The notes beneath the pieces were generated by a model. The model saw only the letters and a list, made by a program, of their open reading frames with translations. It searched no databases and was not told the origin of the DNA. A stretch of DNA of 18,413 nucleotides, from assembly GCA_964416905.1 (NCBI GenBank), contig CAYQFL010000014.1, positions 1 through 18,413 of the forward strand. The letters run 5' to 3'. How positions within the stretch are numbered: the stretch's first letter is position 1; every line of letters starts with the position of its first letter. A program made the translations under genes and the position numbers. Of the stretch, positions 1 to 6,778 are shown piece after piece. Source of the DNA: JASKKU01 sp964416905. Lineage in GTDB: Archaea; Nanobdellota; Nanobdellia; Woesearchaeales; JASKKU01.

Positions 1-141
1 AATCTAACTCGGATATTTCTGCATTATTTATTTGCCCATTAGGTAGAGAAACTGTACCACCAGAAACAGTTAAGCCATTAGTTATAGTAGCTCCACCTAC
101 AACGTGCAATGTTGATGAAGGGCTACTTGTTCCTATACCCA
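1..141. repeat. Homologous stretch shared with 17502-17642
   Basis: Aligns base for base with 17502-17642 by eye at roughly four bases in five, in the same orientation, covering the VGIGTS-P/LP-GQINNAEISELD coding region. Direct repeats about 17.5 kb apart. Confidence 0.75.
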
Positions 142-769
142 CTCTACCATTAACATTATTGATATATAAAGTGTTTGCATCTACGTTATCTGTAGATGTT
201 ACTAATTGCACAACACTACCAGTATCGTTCCAGCCTGAAGCAACTGCTCCAGAGGTTAATTCTTCGCAAACAACTGTGCCGTCTTCATTAACTGCTCTTA
301 CAGCATATCCTGGAGAACAACTTTGAATCATGGAGAAATTGAACAAACTATTGTTATTAATATAACCTAATGGAGAATAAAATTCTAACCTCTCTTGCAA
401 GCTACCAGAATTATCTTCGAAATCTACATCTGTTCCATCAATTAGATAATCTTTGTAGTATTTCTTCCCGAATTCTAGTTCTAGAGGATTGCTTGGGTTT
501 TGTCCAAGCATAACATTCCAAGAACCGTTCTTAACAGCATTGTTGAAAGTTTCCTGCCAAATAGGAGAACCCCCTGTAGGTACTTCATAGATATAAACCG
601 TTAAATCTCCATTGATTAAAGCACCATCATACTTAGCACTAGTACCTTGATCAGAAAGTTCTATTTTAACAGCATAAGAGAATGTTGATAAAAGAACAAT
701 TAGCACAGCAAATATAAATAAACATTCAGCTATCCTAAATGAATGCGAACAATACTTTCTTTTCTGCAT
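1..769 (-). CDS. Secreted fibre/adhesin-like protein, 3' end beyond the window
   Basis: An open frame runs from an ATG at 769 down to base 1 with no stop (256 codons visible); the C-terminus lies outside the window. Residues about 10-33 form a hydrophobic signal peptide. Residues about 40-115 resemble the N-terminal module of bacterial secreted tail-fibre-like proteins: a TGGSPIWQETF segment, a WNVMLG strand, then a YLIDGTDV strand. Next come the VGIGTSSPSSTLHV repeat typical of phage/bacterial fibre shafts and a LPNGQINNAEISELD segment nearly identical to one in the protein encoded at 16021-17799. By analogy the missing C-terminus may carry an S74 chaperone domain. Likely an exported surface or released fibre involved in contact; function is inferred from architecture only. 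A TATA box near 796 places transcription start at about 770, so the message is probably leaderless. Confidence 0.8.
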   Translation of the reverse strand, partial: MQKRKYCSHSFRIAECLFIFAVLIVLLSTFSYAVKIELSDQGTSAKYDGALINGDLTVYIYEVPTGGSPIWQETFNNAVKNGSWNVMLGQNPSNPLELEFGKKYYKDYLIDGTDVDFEDNSGSLQERLEFYSPLGYINNNSLFNFSMIQSCSPGYAVRAVNEDGTVVCEELTSGAVASGWNDTGSVVQLVTSTDNVDANTLYINNVNGRVGIGTSSPSSTLHVVGGATITNGLTVSGGTVSLPNGQINNAEISELD

Positions 770-790
770 TACGACATTCTATCCAATTGT

Positions 791-801
791 TATTTTTAAA
801 A
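791..801 (-). promoter_or_regulatory. TATA box of the left-edge secreted protein gene
   Basis: On the minus strand the sequence reads TTTTAAAAATA, centred about 26 bases before the ATG at 769. The expected transcript would begin at or next to the start codon, and no Shine-Dalgarno is present. Positional inference. Confidence 0.5.
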
Positions 802-874
802 CTTTTGTCATTACTAGTAAAGTTAACTTGAATCAGCGATTAAAAAAGCAATAAATTAACATCTAAAGGAAAAT

Positions 875-884
875 CTTTATAAAG
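875..884 (+). promoter_or_regulatory. TATA box of the L7Ae operon
   Basis: CTTTATAAAG preceded by A-rich AAGGAAAAT (BRE-like). Archaeal spacing puts the transcription start near 903-907, immediately before the kink-turn element, leaving a leader of roughly 75 bases before the ATG at 981. Confidence 0.65.
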
Positions 885-907
885 CAAGTTGAATTCCCAT
901 GGAATAA

Positions 908-935
908 CCTTTGTGAAGGCGAAATGCCTGAAAGG
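908..935 (+). promoter_or_regulatory. Kink-turn (L7Ae-binding) RNA element in the L7Ae leader
   Basis: The leader folds as CCTT (908-911), three-base bulge TGT (912-914), GA (915-916), AGGC (917-920), loop GAAAT (921-925), GCCT (926-929), GA (930-931), AAGG (932-935). This is the consensus kink-turn: canonical stem, 3-nt bulge on the 5' strand, tandem sheared G-A/A-G pairs, then the second stem. L7Ae is the archetypal kink-turn binder, and L7Ae autoregulation through a leader kink-turn has been described in Sulfolobus. Its place just after the predicted transcription start, upstream of the L7Ae gene, argues for feedback control. The fold is read by eye; binding is inferred. Confidence 0.75.
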
Positions 936-958
936 GGCGTTTTCTTAGGGCCTCTTTC
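930..958 (+). promoter_or_regulatory. Alternative leader hairpin overlapping the kink-turn
   Basis: GAAAGGGGC (930-938) pairs with GCCTCTTTC (950-958), nine pairs including one G-U, around an 11-base loop. Its 5' arm uses the bases that form the 3' strand of the kink-turn (930-935), so the two folds exclude one another. The 3' arm contains CCTC (951-954), complementary to the GAGG of the Shine-Dalgarno at 970-973. Pairings are visible; the switching role is inference. Confidence 0.5.
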
Positions 959-980
959 ATAAAAAAAACGAGGTGTAAAA

Positions 981-1436
981 ATGGCCGATGAGTTTGTAGA
1001 TAAAGTTTTTGAAGCTGTTGAGCTTGCTAAAGCTACTGGTAAATTAAAGAAAGGTACAAATGAAGCTACCAAAGCTCTTGAGAGGAGAACAGCTAAATTA
1101 GTTGTTTATGCAGAAAATGTTAATCCAAAGGAAATTGTTATGCATCTACCTCTGCTTGCAGCTGACAAAGGAATTCCTTGCGTAGCTGTGCCTACTAAGG
1201 AAGAACTAGGTACTGCTGCAGGTTTATCTGTTAGCTGTGCAGCCGTTGCTATTGTTGAAGAAGGCGAAGCAAAGAAGTTAATCAAAGAGATTGCTGCTTC
1301 TTTGTCCAAGGATGCTAAAGAAGATAAAGCTACTAAAGAGAATAAGAAGGAAGAAGATAAAAAAGAAGAAAAAGAGACAAAAGAAGCTGAAGCTCCTAAA
1401 GCTGAAGAAAACTCTTCTGAAAACAAAGAGGAGTGA
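981..1436 (+). CDS. rpl7ae: Ribosomal protein L7Ae / kink-turn binding protein
   Basis: L7Ae binds kink-turns in 23S rRNA, box C/D and H/ACA guide RNPs and, in archaea, RNase P RNA. Residues 1-109 are the full L7Ae domain; GTNEATKALERR at 25-36 is the RNA-recognition segment, followed by LVVYAENVNP. At 151 residues it is longer than the usual ~120 because of a tail (about 110-151) made almost wholly of Lys, Glu and Ala. Start ATG is preceded by GAGGTG at 970-975. It heads the archaeal cluster L7Ae-S28e-L24e-Ndk; the S28e start lies 3 bases after its stop, so the two are probably translationally coupled. The leader carries a kink-turn, suggesting autoregulation. Confidence 0.95.
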   Translation: MADEFVDKVFEAVELAKATGKLKKGTNEATKALERRTAKLVVYAENVNPKEIVMHLPLLAADKGIPCVAVPTKEELGTAAGLSVSCAAVAIVEEGEAKKLIKEIAASLSKDAKEDKATKENKKEEDKKEEKETKEAEAPKAEENSSENKEE

Positions 1437-1438
1437 AA

Positions 1439-1705
1439 ATGGCAAGGGGAAGATCTCAGCAAAAAACTGCTCAAGCGAGTAGAGGAGTAACTTTCGATGA
1501 AGCGGTTCCTGCAAGAGTTGAAGAAATTGTAGGAAGAACTGGTATGAGGGGCGAAGCTACTCAGGTTAGAGTCAAGATTCTAGCCGGCAGGGATGAGAAC
1601 AAGATCATAAGAAGGAACGTTAAAGGCCCTGTCAGGATTGGCGATATTTTGATGTTAAGAGAAACTGAAATTGAAGCAAGACCTCTCAACAAAGGTAAAA
1701 GGTGA
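1439..1705 (+). CDS. rps28e: 30S ribosomal protein S28e
   Basis: Small-subunit ribosomal protein near the mRNA exit/E-site region. The RNVKGPVRIGDILML core and the C-terminal ETEIEARPL segment are diagnostic. I choose ATG 1439 (88 residues), with GAGGAG at 1428-1433 as Shine-Dalgarno, rather than the GTG at 1433, which overlaps that site and the L7Ae stop. The N-terminal ~17 residues (RGRSQQKTAQASRG) extend beyond the usual ~70-residue archaeal S28e and are basic and Gln/Ser-rich. It is co-transcribed with L7Ae and L24e. Confidence 0.93.
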   Translation: MARGRSQQKTAQASRGVTFDEAVPARVEEIVGRTGMRGEATQVRVKILAGRDENKIIRRNVKGPVRIGDILMLRETEIEARPLNKGKR

Positions 1706-1710
1706 GTTCC

Positions 1711-1869
1711 ATGAAATGTTCTTTTTGTAATAAAGAGATTCCTTTTGGTGAGGGTAAACTTGTTGTGTTAAAGAATGGCAAGAAGCTTTACTTTTGTTCC
1801 AACAAGTGCGAGAAGAATGCCTTGAAGCTTAAAAGGAATCCTAGTAAACTAAAGTGGACAAGAGGTTAA
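1711..1869 (+). CDS. rpl24e: 50S ribosomal protein L24e
   Basis: A 52-residue protein with a zinc ribbon: Cys3 and Cys6 (KCSFC), Cys29 and Cys33 (FCSNKC). The C-terminal LKRNPSKLKWTRG is the family's signature. It starts 5 bases after the S28e stop; AAAAGGTGAG spanning that stop serves as Shine-Dalgarno. Position after S28e and before Ndk matches the conserved archaeal order. The zinc-ribbon family identification is firm despite the short length. Confidence 0.93.
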   Translation: MKCSFCNKEIPFGEGKLVVLKNGKKLYFCSNKCEKNALKLKRNPSKLKWTRG

Positions 1870-1916
1870 TTTTTAATTTTAGTTTTTATTTATTTGACTT
1901 TTGTTGAGGTGAAATT

Positions 1917-2399
1917 ATGATTCAAAGGACCTTAGTTTTAATAAAACCTGATGGTGTTCAGAGAGGTTTAATGGGTAGGATTATCCAGAGATTTGAAGAT
2001 TGTGGCTTAAAGATTGTTGGTATGAAGATGGTTTGGATTGACTCTGAGTTTTCTAAGAAACATTATGCTGAGCACGTTGGTAAGAATTTCTATAAATCTC
2101 TAGAAGAGTTCATAACATTAGGTCCTGTTTTAGCTATGGTTATTGAAGGAGTTTATGCAGTTGAAGTTGTAAGAAAGCTTGTGGGTCCTACTGAACCTAG
2201 AACTGCTCCTCCAGGTACTATTAGAGGAGATTTTGCGCATATGGCTTATGATTTTTCAGATTCAAAAGGTATTGGGTTAAAAAATATAATCCATGCTTCA
2301 AGTTCTGAAGAGGACGCAAAGAAGGAAATCAATTTATGGTTCTCAGAAGATGAGATACATTCATATAAGATAGTACATGAGATCCATTCTATGGGGTGA
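1917..2399 (+). CDS. ndk: Nucleoside diphosphate kinase
   Basis: Transfers the gamma phosphate of ATP to NDPs through a phosphohistidine, balancing NTP pools. Of 160 residues, the N-terminus TLVLIKPDGVQRGLMG is diagnostic, RTAPPGTIRGDF is the nucleotide-binding region, and NIIHASSS holds the catalytic His126. Shine-Dalgarno GAGGTG lies at 1906-1911. The 47-base gap after L24e is T-rich, so partial termination or an internal promoter is possible. In many archaea this gene is followed by the IF2 gene; here EF-2 follows 6 bases after the stop. Confidence 0.96.
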   Translation: MIQRTLVLIKPDGVQRGLMGRIIQRFEDCGLKIVGMKMVWIDSEFSKKHYAEHVGKNFYKSLEEFITLGPVLAMVIEGVYAVEVVRKLVGPTEPRTAPPGTIRGDFAHMAYDFSDSKGIGLKNIIHASSSEEDAKKEINLWFSEDEIHSYKIVHEIHSMG

Positions 2400-2405
2400 A
2401 ATTAT

Positions 2406-4595
2406 ATGGCAAAGATGATTGATAGGATTAAAGGAATTATTAAAGACCCGAAACATATTAGGAATATTGCTATTGCAGCTCATATTGACCATGGAAAGAC
2501 AACCTTTTCAGATAATCTTCTGGCAGGCGCTGGAATGATGTCTGAGGAGTTAGCAGGTAAACAGTTAGTTTTAGACTTCCATGAAGATGAAAAAGCTAGA
2601 GGTATCACCATTGATGCAGCAGCTGTATCCATGGTTCATAAGTATGAGAATGAAGAATACCTTATTAACTTGATAGATACTCCAGGTCATGTTGACTTTG
2701 GTGGAGATGTTACTAGAGCAATGAGAGCTGTTGATGGTACGATTGTATTGTGCTGTGCTGTAGAAGGCATTATGCCACAGACAGAGACTGTGTTAAAACA
2801 AGCTCTTAAGGAAAGGGTTAAACCAATTCTGTTTATTAACAAGGTTGATAGATTGATTAAAGAGCTTAAGCTAACCCCAGAACAGATGCAACAGAGGTTC
2901 ATTAAGATAATCTCTGACTTAAACAAATATCTTGCATCAATTCTGCCTGATGAGCTAAAAGGCAAATGGAAGGTTAGTGTTGAAGATGGTTCTGTTTGCT
3001 TTGGTTCAGCATTCCATAACTGGGCATTGTCTGTTCCATTTATGAAGAAAAAAGGAATTACTTTCAAGGATATTATTGCGGCATATGAAGACCCTGATGA
3101 TAATGCTTACAAGAAACTAGCTAAGCTTGCTCCTTTACATGAAGTTGTTTTAGATGCGGTTATTAAGCATTTACCAAATCCTGTAGACGCTCAGGGTTAC
3201 AGAATTAAGAAGATTTGGCATGGTGACTTAGATTCGCCTGAAGGAAAAGCTTTACTGTCAGCAGATGCTAACGGACCTTTGGCAATGGTTGTTACTAAAG
3301 TTGTTGTAGACCCTCAAGCTGGCGAGATTGCTACTGCAAGAATATTCTCTGGAACTGCTAAGAAAGGCGAACAGGTTTATATTGCAGGAAGTGATACACC
3401 TGCTAGGCTTCAGCAGTTGTACATTTACAATGGTCCTAAGAGGGATATTATTGAAGAGGTTCCAGCGGGCAATATTGTAGGTATCTCGGGTGTAAAGACT
3501 TTTCCAGGAGATACAATAACTAATAAAAAAGACCTTACACCTTTTGAACAGATTAAACACTTGTTTGATCCAGTTATAACGAAGTCTTTAGAACCTAAGA
3601 ACCCATCTGATTTGCCTAAGATGATTGAAGTGCTTAGAGTTATTGCTAAAGAAGATCCTAGCGTAAAGGTTGAGATTAATGAAGAAACTGGAGAGTATCT
3701 TATTTCAGGTATGGGAGAACTTCATTTAGAAGTTATCGAGAACAGAATTGTTACAGAGAAGAAAGTTCAAGTCAAGAGTTCTCCACCGATTGTTGTTTAC
3801 AGGGAAACTGTTACAAAACAATCTCCAGAGATGGAAGGTAAATCCCCAAACAAACATAATAAACTTTACTTTAAGGTTGAACCGTTATCAGAACCTCTTA
3901 AACAGCTTCTAAAGTCTGGAGAAGTTTCGGATATGAGAATTAAGAAGAAAGATGAAGAGCTATGGGCTAAGCTTGAAGCGGCAGGCATGGATTCCAAAGA
4001 ATCCAGGAAAGTTGTTGATATCTTTAGAGGCAACATGTTGATTGATGGTACTAGAGGTATTGTTCACATTGGAGAAATTATTGAAATGGTAATGGATATG
4101 TTTGAGGATGTTATGTCAGCAGGCCCTTTAGCGAGAGAACCTTGTTTTAATGTAAAAGTAACTTTAATGGATGCAGTGTTGCACGAAGATGCTATCCACA
4201 GAGGTCCATCCCAGATTTATCCTGCTGTTAGAGACGGTATAAGATTAGCCATGATGAACGCTGCTCCATTGTTGTTAGAGCCATTACAAATTTTAAGGTT
4301 CGAGGCACCTGTGGAGTATCTAGGAGAGATATCTAAGTTGATTTCAAACAAGAGAGGTCAGCTATTAGATATGAAACAGGAAGAGCAGCATGTTGTTGTT
4401 CTAGGTAAACTACCTGTTGCAGAGATGTTTGGATTATCTAACGAGTTAAGATCTTCAACTGGTGGAAGAGGTTATTTCTCGTTGGTTGACCAGGTGTTCG
4501 AGCCGTTGCCTTATGAATTACAGGAAAAGATTAAGAGACAGATTAGAGAAAGAAAAGGTTTGAAGCTTGATGAAGAAATTGCTATGCCTGCATAA
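2406..4595 (+). CDS. fusA: Translation elongation factor 2 (aEF-2)
   Basis: GTPase that drives ribosomal translocation. Of 729 residues, G1 AHIDHGKT is at 25-32, the switch region ARGITID follows, G3 DTPGHVD is at 91-97 and G4 NKVD at 145-148; domains II-V follow (FSGTAKKGEQVY for domain II, SGMGELHLEV for domain III). The C-terminal DAIHRGPSQIYP carries His598, equivalent to the diphthamide histidine, so the toxin-target residue is kept. The start has a GGGGTGA Shine-Dalgarno overlapping the Ndk stop, so it is probably coupled to Ndk. Its last codons form one arm of a terminator hairpin. Confidence 0.97.
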   Translation: MAKMIDRIKGIIKDPKHIRNIAIAAHIDHGKTTFSDNLLAGAGMMSEELAGKQLVLDFHEDEKARGITIDAAAVSMVHKYENEEYLINLIDTPGHVDFGGDVTRAMRAVDGTIVLCCAVEGIMPQTETVLKQALKERVKPILFINKVDRLIKELKLTPEQMQQRFIKIISDLNKYLASILPDELKGKWKVSVEDGSVCFGSAFHNWALSVPFMKKKGITFKDIIAAYEDPDDNAYKKLAKLAPLHEVVLDAVIKHLPNPVDAQGYRIKKIWHGDLDSPEGKALLSADANGPLAMVVTKVVVDPQAGEIATARIFSGTAKKGEQVYIAGSDTPARLQQLYIYNGPKRDIIEEVPAGNIVGISGVKTFPGDTITNKKDLTPFEQIKHLFDPVITKSLEPKNPSDLPKMIEVLRVIAKEDPSVKVEINEETGEYLISGMGELHLEVIENRIVTEKKVQVKSSPPIVVYRETVTKQSPEMEGKSPNKHNKLYFKVEPLSEPLKQLLKSGEVSDMRIKKKDEELWAKLEAAGMDSKESRKVVDIFRGNMLIDGTRGIVHIGEIIEMVMDMFEDVMSAGPLAREPCFNVKVTLMDAVLHEDAIHRGPSQIYPAVRDGIRLAMMNAAPLLLEPLQILRFEAPVEYLGEISKLISNKRGQLLDMKQEEQHVVVLGKLPVAEMFGLSNELRSSTGGRGYFSLVDQVFEPLPYELQEKIKRQIRERKGLKLDEEIAMPA

Positions 4596-4616
4596 GCATA
4601 GCATTTTTTGTTTTTT
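4580..4616 (+). terminator. Hairpin plus T-tract terminator overlapping the EF-2 stop
   Basis: TGCTATGC (4580-4587) and GCATAGCA (4596-4603) form a perfect 8-bp stem; the loop CTGCATAA holds the TAA stop (4593-4595). Two runs of six T follow (4604-4609 and 4611-4616). It looks like a bacterial intrinsic terminator. Archaeal polymerase usually terminates on U-tracts alone, so the hairpin may instead protect the mRNA end. Confidence 0.75.
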
Positions 4617-4681
4617 CTTATTTTTGATTTCTAGTTCTATTCTTTTAGCTTTATTATTCAGTTTCTTGGGTTTTGAAAAAG

Positions 4682-4716
4682 TTTTTATATCCCTTATGAT
4701 AAACTGTCGCTAGGTG
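4682..4716 (+). promoter_or_regulatory. serS promoter and ribosome binding site
   Basis: TATA-like TTTTTATAT at 4682-4690 predicts a start near 4711, giving a very short leader that contains AGGTG at 4712-4716, 5 bases before ATG 4722. Confidence 0.55.
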
Positions 4717-4721
4717 TAAGT

Positions 4722-6002
4722 ATGTTAAGCTTAAAGTTTATACGCGAGAATTTGGATTTGGTGCGGGAGACTATAGAAAGAAGAAAAGATAAAGAGATGA
4801 TGGACGCCTTAAATCAGCTAATTGAGAAAGATAACGAATGGCGTTCTTTAAAGAAAACAGTAGACGAGTTAAGGCATAAAAGAAACCAGATATCTATGCA
4901 GATAAATGAGCTTAAGAAGCAAGGTAAGGATTTTTCTAGTTTATTGCCTGAGGCCAAAAATATTCCAAAGCAAATCTCTGAATTTGAACAAAGAATGAAG
5001 GCTTTAGAGAAGGACATTAAAGATTTACTAAGGAAAATCCCAAACATTATGCATCCTGCAGTTCCGTATGGAGAATCTGATAAAGATAATGTTGTGATTA
5101 AGGAATGGGGCAACAAAAGACAGTTTGATTTTAAGGTAAGAAATCATGTAGAGATTCTAGAAAAGTTAGGTTTGGCTGATTTTGATGCCAGTGCTAGGGT
5201 TTCAGGCAGAGGCTTTTATTTCCTTAAGGGAGATCTAGCTAAACTGAATCAAGCTTTGATTGCTTATGCAAGGGATTTCATGGAGAGCAAAGGTTATCTC
5301 TATATTGAGCCACCTCTGATGATTGAACGAAGGGTTATTGAAGCAGCATTGGACTTAACTAATATTCAACAATCTATCTATGAAATAAAAGACTCGAATC
5401 TTTGTTTAATTGGCACTTCTGAGCATGCGCTTTTAGGTATGCATGATCATCAAATTTTGGATGAGAAAGATTTACCATTGAAGTATTACTCTTATTCGAT
5501 GTGCTTTAGAAAGGAAATTGGTAGCCATGGTATTAACGAAAAAGGTCTCTGGAGAACGCATCAGTTTAACAAGGTTGAACAGTTTATCTACTGCACTAAA
5601 GAACAGAGCTGGGACATGTTCTTTGAGCTTTTACAAAACTCTGAAGAGATCCTTCAGGGGTTAGAATTACCTTATAGGGTTATAGAAATCTGTACAGGCG
5701 ATTTAGGTATTTGGAAGGCAAGATCAATGGATTTAGAAGTATGGAGACCTACACTTAATGATTATGGCGAGGTAATGTCTTTATCTAACTGCACTGATTA
5801 TCAGTCAAGGGACCTTGAAATCAGAGTTAGAAGAAAAGATGGTTCTCTAGAGTATGTCCATACATTGAATGATACAGCGTTAGCAACTTCAAGAATAATG
5901 GTGGCTATAATTGAGAACTATCAAAACAAAGACGGCTCAATAACCATACCTAAAGCTTTAAGGAAGTATATGAACGGTCAAGAAAGAATACCTGCAAAGT
6001 AA
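4722..6002 (+). CDS. serS: Seryl-tRNA synthetase, canonical type
   Basis: Class II synthetase that charges tRNA-Ser (and tRNA-Sec precursor if present). Of 426 residues, the N-terminal ~110 form the two-helix coiled-coil arm that grips the tRNA long variable arm, rich in Lys and Glu. Catalytic core follows, with ISxYEI-like strand and TSEHALLGMH, motif 2 MCFRKEIG (Phe262-Glu265) and motif 3 LNDTALATSR with Arg391, continuing AIIENYQNKDGSI. It is the common bacterial/eukaryotic form, not the rare methanogen type. LNxTxxATxR in motif 3 is the archaeal/eukaryotic flavour. Own promoter; transcribed toward the convergent PIN gene with only 30 T-rich bases between. Confidence 0.96.
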   Translation: MLSLKFIRENLDLVRETIERRKDKEMMDALNQLIEKDNEWRSLKKTVDELRHKRNQISMQINELKKQGKDFSSLLPEAKNIPKQISEFEQRMKALEKDIKDLLRKIPNIMHPAVPYGESDKDNVVIKEWGNKRQFDFKVRNHVEILEKLGLADFDASARVSGRGFYFLKGDLAKLNQALIAYARDFMESKGYLYIEPPLMIERRVIEAALDLTNIQQSIYEIKDSNLCLIGTSEHALLGMHDHQILDEKDLPLKYYSYSMCFRKEIGSHGINEKGLWRTHQFNKVEQFIYCTKEQSWDMFFELLQNSEEILQGLELPYRVIEICTGDLGIWKARSMDLEVWRPTLNDYGEVMSLSNCTDYQSRDLEIRVRRKDGSLEYVHTLNDTALATSRIMVAIIENYQNKDGSITIPKALRKYMNGQERIPAK

Positions 6003-6032
6003 TTCTGTTTGTTTTTTTGTCTTTATACTTTC

Positions 6033-6761
6033 TTAGTTTGTTTTTTGGATGTTTTCCTGCCACAACTTCTTTTTTAATCTGTTAATTTCTTCTTCGCTAA
6101 TGGCGCAACCTGTTAGCTTAACTCCCCAAAGAAGGCCATTTATCAAATGTTCCTTGAACTTTTCATCTAAAGCTTGAATTTCTTGAGGGAAATATTTGCC
6201 GAACAACCCTAATTCGTAAGCTACAGCAACAAGCTCAGCAGAACGTATTACTTTAATATTCTTAGTTAACTGCTGGAATTCTTTTGCCCTATAACCATCC
6301 ATTTTTATCTTTCTATGCAGTTTTTTCTCGAGCCTTTCTTTAACTTTTCTTGGTTCTTCAATTAACATAGTTGTTGTTCGTTCGTCGATTACAATCGCTT
6401 CACAGTTGTAAGCTATTGCTAAAGCAATGGTTTCAAGCTCGCCACCATGGAGGATTTTTATGAAAGCATCTTGGCTGCTGAATATTTTATTAGCAAGATG
6501 ATCTAATTTCTCGTAAACTCTTTTTGTTTTCGTGGTTGAAGCAACATTTAGATAGCCTTCGGTAATTAACTTTAAGATGTTTAAAGCTTCTAAGACGTAT
6601 CTTTTGGTTTTGTTTAATGGATGGTCTACAAGCTCTTTTCTAACAGCTTCTGAAATTAAAAAGTCTCCTTTGTATTGTTCTTTGAGAAGAGGAATTAACC
6701 AGAGTAAATTATTAAGAGACAGTGTAATTATCGGTCCTGAATCAAAAGCAATGCTTTTCAT
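6033..6761 (-). CDS. PIN-domain protein (putative nuclease, VapC-like) with C-terminal extension
   Basis: The N-terminal ~130 residues fit the PIN fold: strand IAFDSGPIITLS with Asp7, ISEAVRKELVD with Glu38 or Glu43, GGELETIALA with Glu108/Glu110, and EAIVIDER with Asp126. These acidic residues are the expected metal ligands of PIN RNases. At 242 residues it is almost twice a typical VapC; residues 130-242 are a mainly helical extension with many Lys and Glu. It follows the HTH gene by 17 bases in the same direction, an antitoxin-then-toxin arrangement. Only a weak AAGAGAG precedes the ATG, so it is probably translated from the joint transcript. Could alternatively be a housekeeping RNA-processing PIN protein. 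Confidence 0.65.
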   Translation of the reverse strand: MKSIAFDSGPIITLSLNNLLWLIPLLKEQYKGDFLISEAVRKELVDHPLNKTKRYVLEALNILKLITEGYLNVASTTKTKRVYEKLDHLANKIFSSQDAFIKILHGGELETIALAIAYNCEAIVIDERTTTMLIEEPRKVKERLEKKLHRKIKMDGYRAKEFQQLTKNIKVIRSAELVAVAYELGLFGKYFPQEIQALDEKFKEHLINGLLWGVKLTGCAISEEEINRLKKKLWQENIQKTN

Positions 6762-6778
6762 TTTTTACTCTCTTATCT

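Noticed and set aside
1433..1438. GTG 1433 as S28e start
   Set aside because: It lies inside the Shine-Dalgarno region; ATG 1439 has correct spacing and gives the MARGR N-terminus.
1106..1514. Open frames antisense to and out of frame with the L7Ae 3' end, with Phe/Ser- or Lys-rich translations
   Set aside because: They are shadows of the repetitive Lys/Glu codons of the L7Ae tail; no start signal or family similarity.
2687..3560. Antisense ORFs within EF-2
   Set aside because: No family features and opposite to a well-conserved gene; codon-pattern shadows.
4191..4230. Diphthamide-region change GPSQIYP instead of GGGQIIP in EF-2
   Set aside because: This version is common in archaeal EF-2, and the modified His is kept.
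5860..5915. Altered motif 3 in seryl-tRNA synthetase
   Set aside because: LNDTALATSR fits the archaeal/eukaryotic variant; the key Arg is present.
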